Source of the DNA: DAIRUQ01 sp036803245
GTDB taxonomy: Bacteria; Chloroflexota; Anaerolineae; UBA1429
Direction of reading: 5' to 3'
DNA length: 14,287 bases
Assembly: GCA_036803245.1 (NCBI GenBank)
Contig: DAIRUQ010000072.1
Span: forward strand, 1-14,287
The notes beneath the pieces were generated by a model that did not search any database, was not told the DNA's origin, and saw only the letters and a list, made by a program, of their open reading frames with translations. The position numbers and the translations under genes are program-made. Position 1 is the first letter of the stretch. Every line of letters starts with the position of its first letter. This document shows, one piece after another, positions 12,848 to 14,287 of the stretch.

Positions 12848-14287
12848 CTAGTCGAACCGCTGAATCGGGGCGAGATAGATGGACTGTGGGTTGGCGATGA
12901 CGGTCGCGGAGGCGCTGCGCACCGTGCCTTGCGCATCGTGCTGCAGGGTCGCGGTGTTCGCGAGCTTTCTGGTCTCGCCGGTGGTGATGGTGACTTGGTA
13001 GCGTATGGTCACGTCCTGCCACTCGGGCACGGTATCGCTCCAGGTGAGTTGGTGCGCGCCGCTCTGGTAGCTGGGCGCCACCGACGTGCCCTCCACGACG
13101 ATGCCAAAGGGCGCGCTGACGCCGGCGGGCAGCCGATCCACCACCGTTAACAGGTCGCCGTTGCCGGTCAAGCTCAAGGTGTAGGCGAGGGTATCGCCCT
13201 GTTGGCCACTGGCAGGGCTCACCGACTTGCGCAGGGGGTGAAACGCTCCCGCCTCTAGCGCGGCCACCAGGTTCTGGATGTAGAACAGGTCACCCACCTG
13301 CACGGCGGGCACGTCCAGATATCGAGCAAGCTCCTGGGCCGGCTCTTGCAGGATGTAGGCCTTGGCCAGGAACATGGCGTGATAGTCGAAAAAGATCTGG
13401 GTGGCCGATTCGCCGTGAGCCGTGTCGTGGTCAGCCACAAACCAGTAGGGGGCTATCTCGGCGTACTCGTCGACTGCCGCTTGCACCTCAGGCAGGATGC
13501 TGTCACGCAGATGCTGGCCCAGCTCGGGCACCAGCCACATAAAGTTGCGGGCCACGCTGAGCGAGCGGCTGTTCCCCGTCATGGTCGCGGGAATGTCCTT
13601 GTCAAAGCTGTTCGCTCGCAGGGCCAGCAGCCGGTTCAGCGTGGTGCGTACGTTACTGGATTCGGCCTGTCCGGCCAGCACCTGTAGCTCCAGGTAGCCG
13701 ATATAACCGGCGATGTAGGCATTCAGCACGTAGGGATACTCGATCAGATAGGCGTCAGACGGGGGGCTCTCCAGTCTGGAGCGGTTGGCCGAGTAGATGC
13801 TTGCGGCGCCCCCGAATACCTCGGCGTACTTCCACAGACCATAGAACATGGTGGGGGGCCAGGTCCATCCGGCGTAGCTATAATTGCCTGCCTGCGGCCC
13901 ATAGTTGACCCGATCCAGCTCGGCCTCACGGGGCAGGTCGTATGGCTCTCGGGCGGCGCCGTCTCGCCAGCCCACGTGGCTGACCTGGTAGGGCGGATAG
14001 GCGGCGTACTCTTGCTGCATATAGCTACGCACCTCAGCCTGGAGCTCGTCCGAGAGGTAAGGCAAGGCGATAGCCAAGGCATAGAGGGTGTCGGTTGGCG
14101 CGTGCCAGTAGTCGATCAAGAGATCGCCGATCTGGGCGCGGGTGCTGTTATCTAGCAGGCCATGGCTGCGGTAACCGGGTCGGAGGTGCCCGGCATCCAG
14201 CATCTTTTGGACCTCGGCCTCCAGACGTTCGCTCAGCTCCAGCGGCCCGAGCGTCGGTCCAGAGCTGGGCGTGGGCGGCCGGGTTGC
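12848..14287 (-). CDS. C-terminal part of a large secreted helical protein with a DUF11-like C-terminal domain
   Basis: The frame is open to the right edge (28 codons before the first ATG at 14203), so the start and any signal peptide are outside; 479 residues are visible. Roughly residues 1-345 are helical and rich in Trp/Tyr, with TWPPTMFYGLWKYAEVFGG, IEYPYVLNAYIAGYIGYLEL and DHDTAHGESATQIFFDYHAMFL. This resembles an alpha-toroid of a glycan lyase or hydrolase, but I cannot name a family. From about 352 a DUF11-like beta-sandwich appears (SGQQGDTLAYTLSLTGNGD, VVDRLPAGVS, then TIRYQVTITTG and KLANTATL), usual in cell-surface proteins. It ends SIYLAPIQRFD, reminiscent of the IYLP-type C-termini common in Chloroflexota secreted proteins. 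Probably surface or secreted. A separate unit from the downstream operon, given the terminator-like hairpin and the 550-base gap. Confidence 0.8.
   Translation of the reverse strand, partial: ATRPPTPSSGPTLGPLELSERLEAEVQKMLDAGHLRPGYRSHGLLDNSTRAQIGDLLIDYWHAPTDTLYALAIALPYLSDELQAEVRSYMQQEYAAYPPYQVSHVGWRDGAAREPYDLPREAELDRVNYGPQAGNYSYAGWTWPPTMFYGLWKYAEVFGGAASIYSANRSRLESPPSDAYLIEYPYVLNAYIAGYIGYLELQVLAGQAESSNVRTTLNRLLALRANSFDKDIPATMTGNSRSLSVARNFMWLVPELGQHLRDSILPEVQAAVDEYAEIAPYWFVADHDTAHGESATQIFFDYHAMFLAKAYILQEPAQELARYLDVPAVQVGDLFYIQNLVAALEAGAFHPLRKSVSPASGQQGDTLAYTLSLTGNGDLLTVVDRLPAGVSAPFGIVVEGTSVAPSYQSGAHQLTWSDTVPEWQDVTIRYQVTITTGETRKLANTATLQHDAQGTVRSASATVIANPQSIYLAPIQRFD

Noticed and set aside
12317..12851. 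Small open frames on both strands in the gap
   Set aside because: Arg/Pro/Ser-rich translations without domain, ribosome site or plausible composition; they look like random frames in GC-rich non-coding DNA.

Overview
The window is GC-rich, densely coded and entirely minus-strand. Read in the direction of transcription (high to low coordinates) it has two parts. The 5' part is the C-terminal portion of a large secreted protein ending in a DUF11-like domain, with its stop at 12848-12850. After it come a terminator-like hairpin and a gene-free gap of about 550 bases. The rest is one long exopolysaccharide/surface-glycan operon running off the left edge.

Operon order: (1) polyprenyl-phosphate glycosyl-1-phosphate transferase (priming enzyme, 12296-10857); (2) left-handed beta-helix acyltransferase (10855-10067); (3) membrane-bound family 2 glycosyltransferase (9982-8783); (4) B12-binding-type radical SAM protein (8786-7122); (5) O-antigen ligase/polymerase-like membrane protein with a TPR-like tail (7125-5188); (6) a 913-residue exported Asp-box (sialidase-like) repeat protein with an LPMTG sorting signal (5174-2433); (7) a smaller 527-residue paralogue with a C-terminal membrane anchor (2436-853); (8) a family 4 glycosyltransferase, cut at its C-terminus by the window edge (818-1). 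Junctions are 4-base ATGA overlaps (three of them), a 1-base gap, or gaps of 13, 34 and 84 bases, so co-transcription and translational coupling are very likely.

Working model (inference): the priming enzyme loads a sugar phosphate on a polyprenol carrier, the two glycosyltransferases and the acyltransferase build and decorate the repeat, and the Wzy/WaaL-like protein polymerises or transfers it. The two exported propeller proteins are surface-anchored glycan-binding or glycan-processing partners. The radical SAM protein is the odd member and has no assignable substrate. No flippase, chain-length regulator or outer-membrane export gene lies in the window.

Organism: no marker gene is present. 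High GC, large secreted DUF11 proteins, a C-terminus of the IYL-x-P type, radical SAM/B12 genes among glycan genes and GTG starts fit a Chloroflexota bacterium (Anaerolineae/Caldilineae/Ardenticatenia type). This is an inference of moderate strength. I saw no tRNA, rRNA, CRISPR array, transposase or insertion sequence. The most unusual item is the pair of surface-anchored Asp-box propeller proteins translationally coupled to a radical SAM/polymerase glycan operon.
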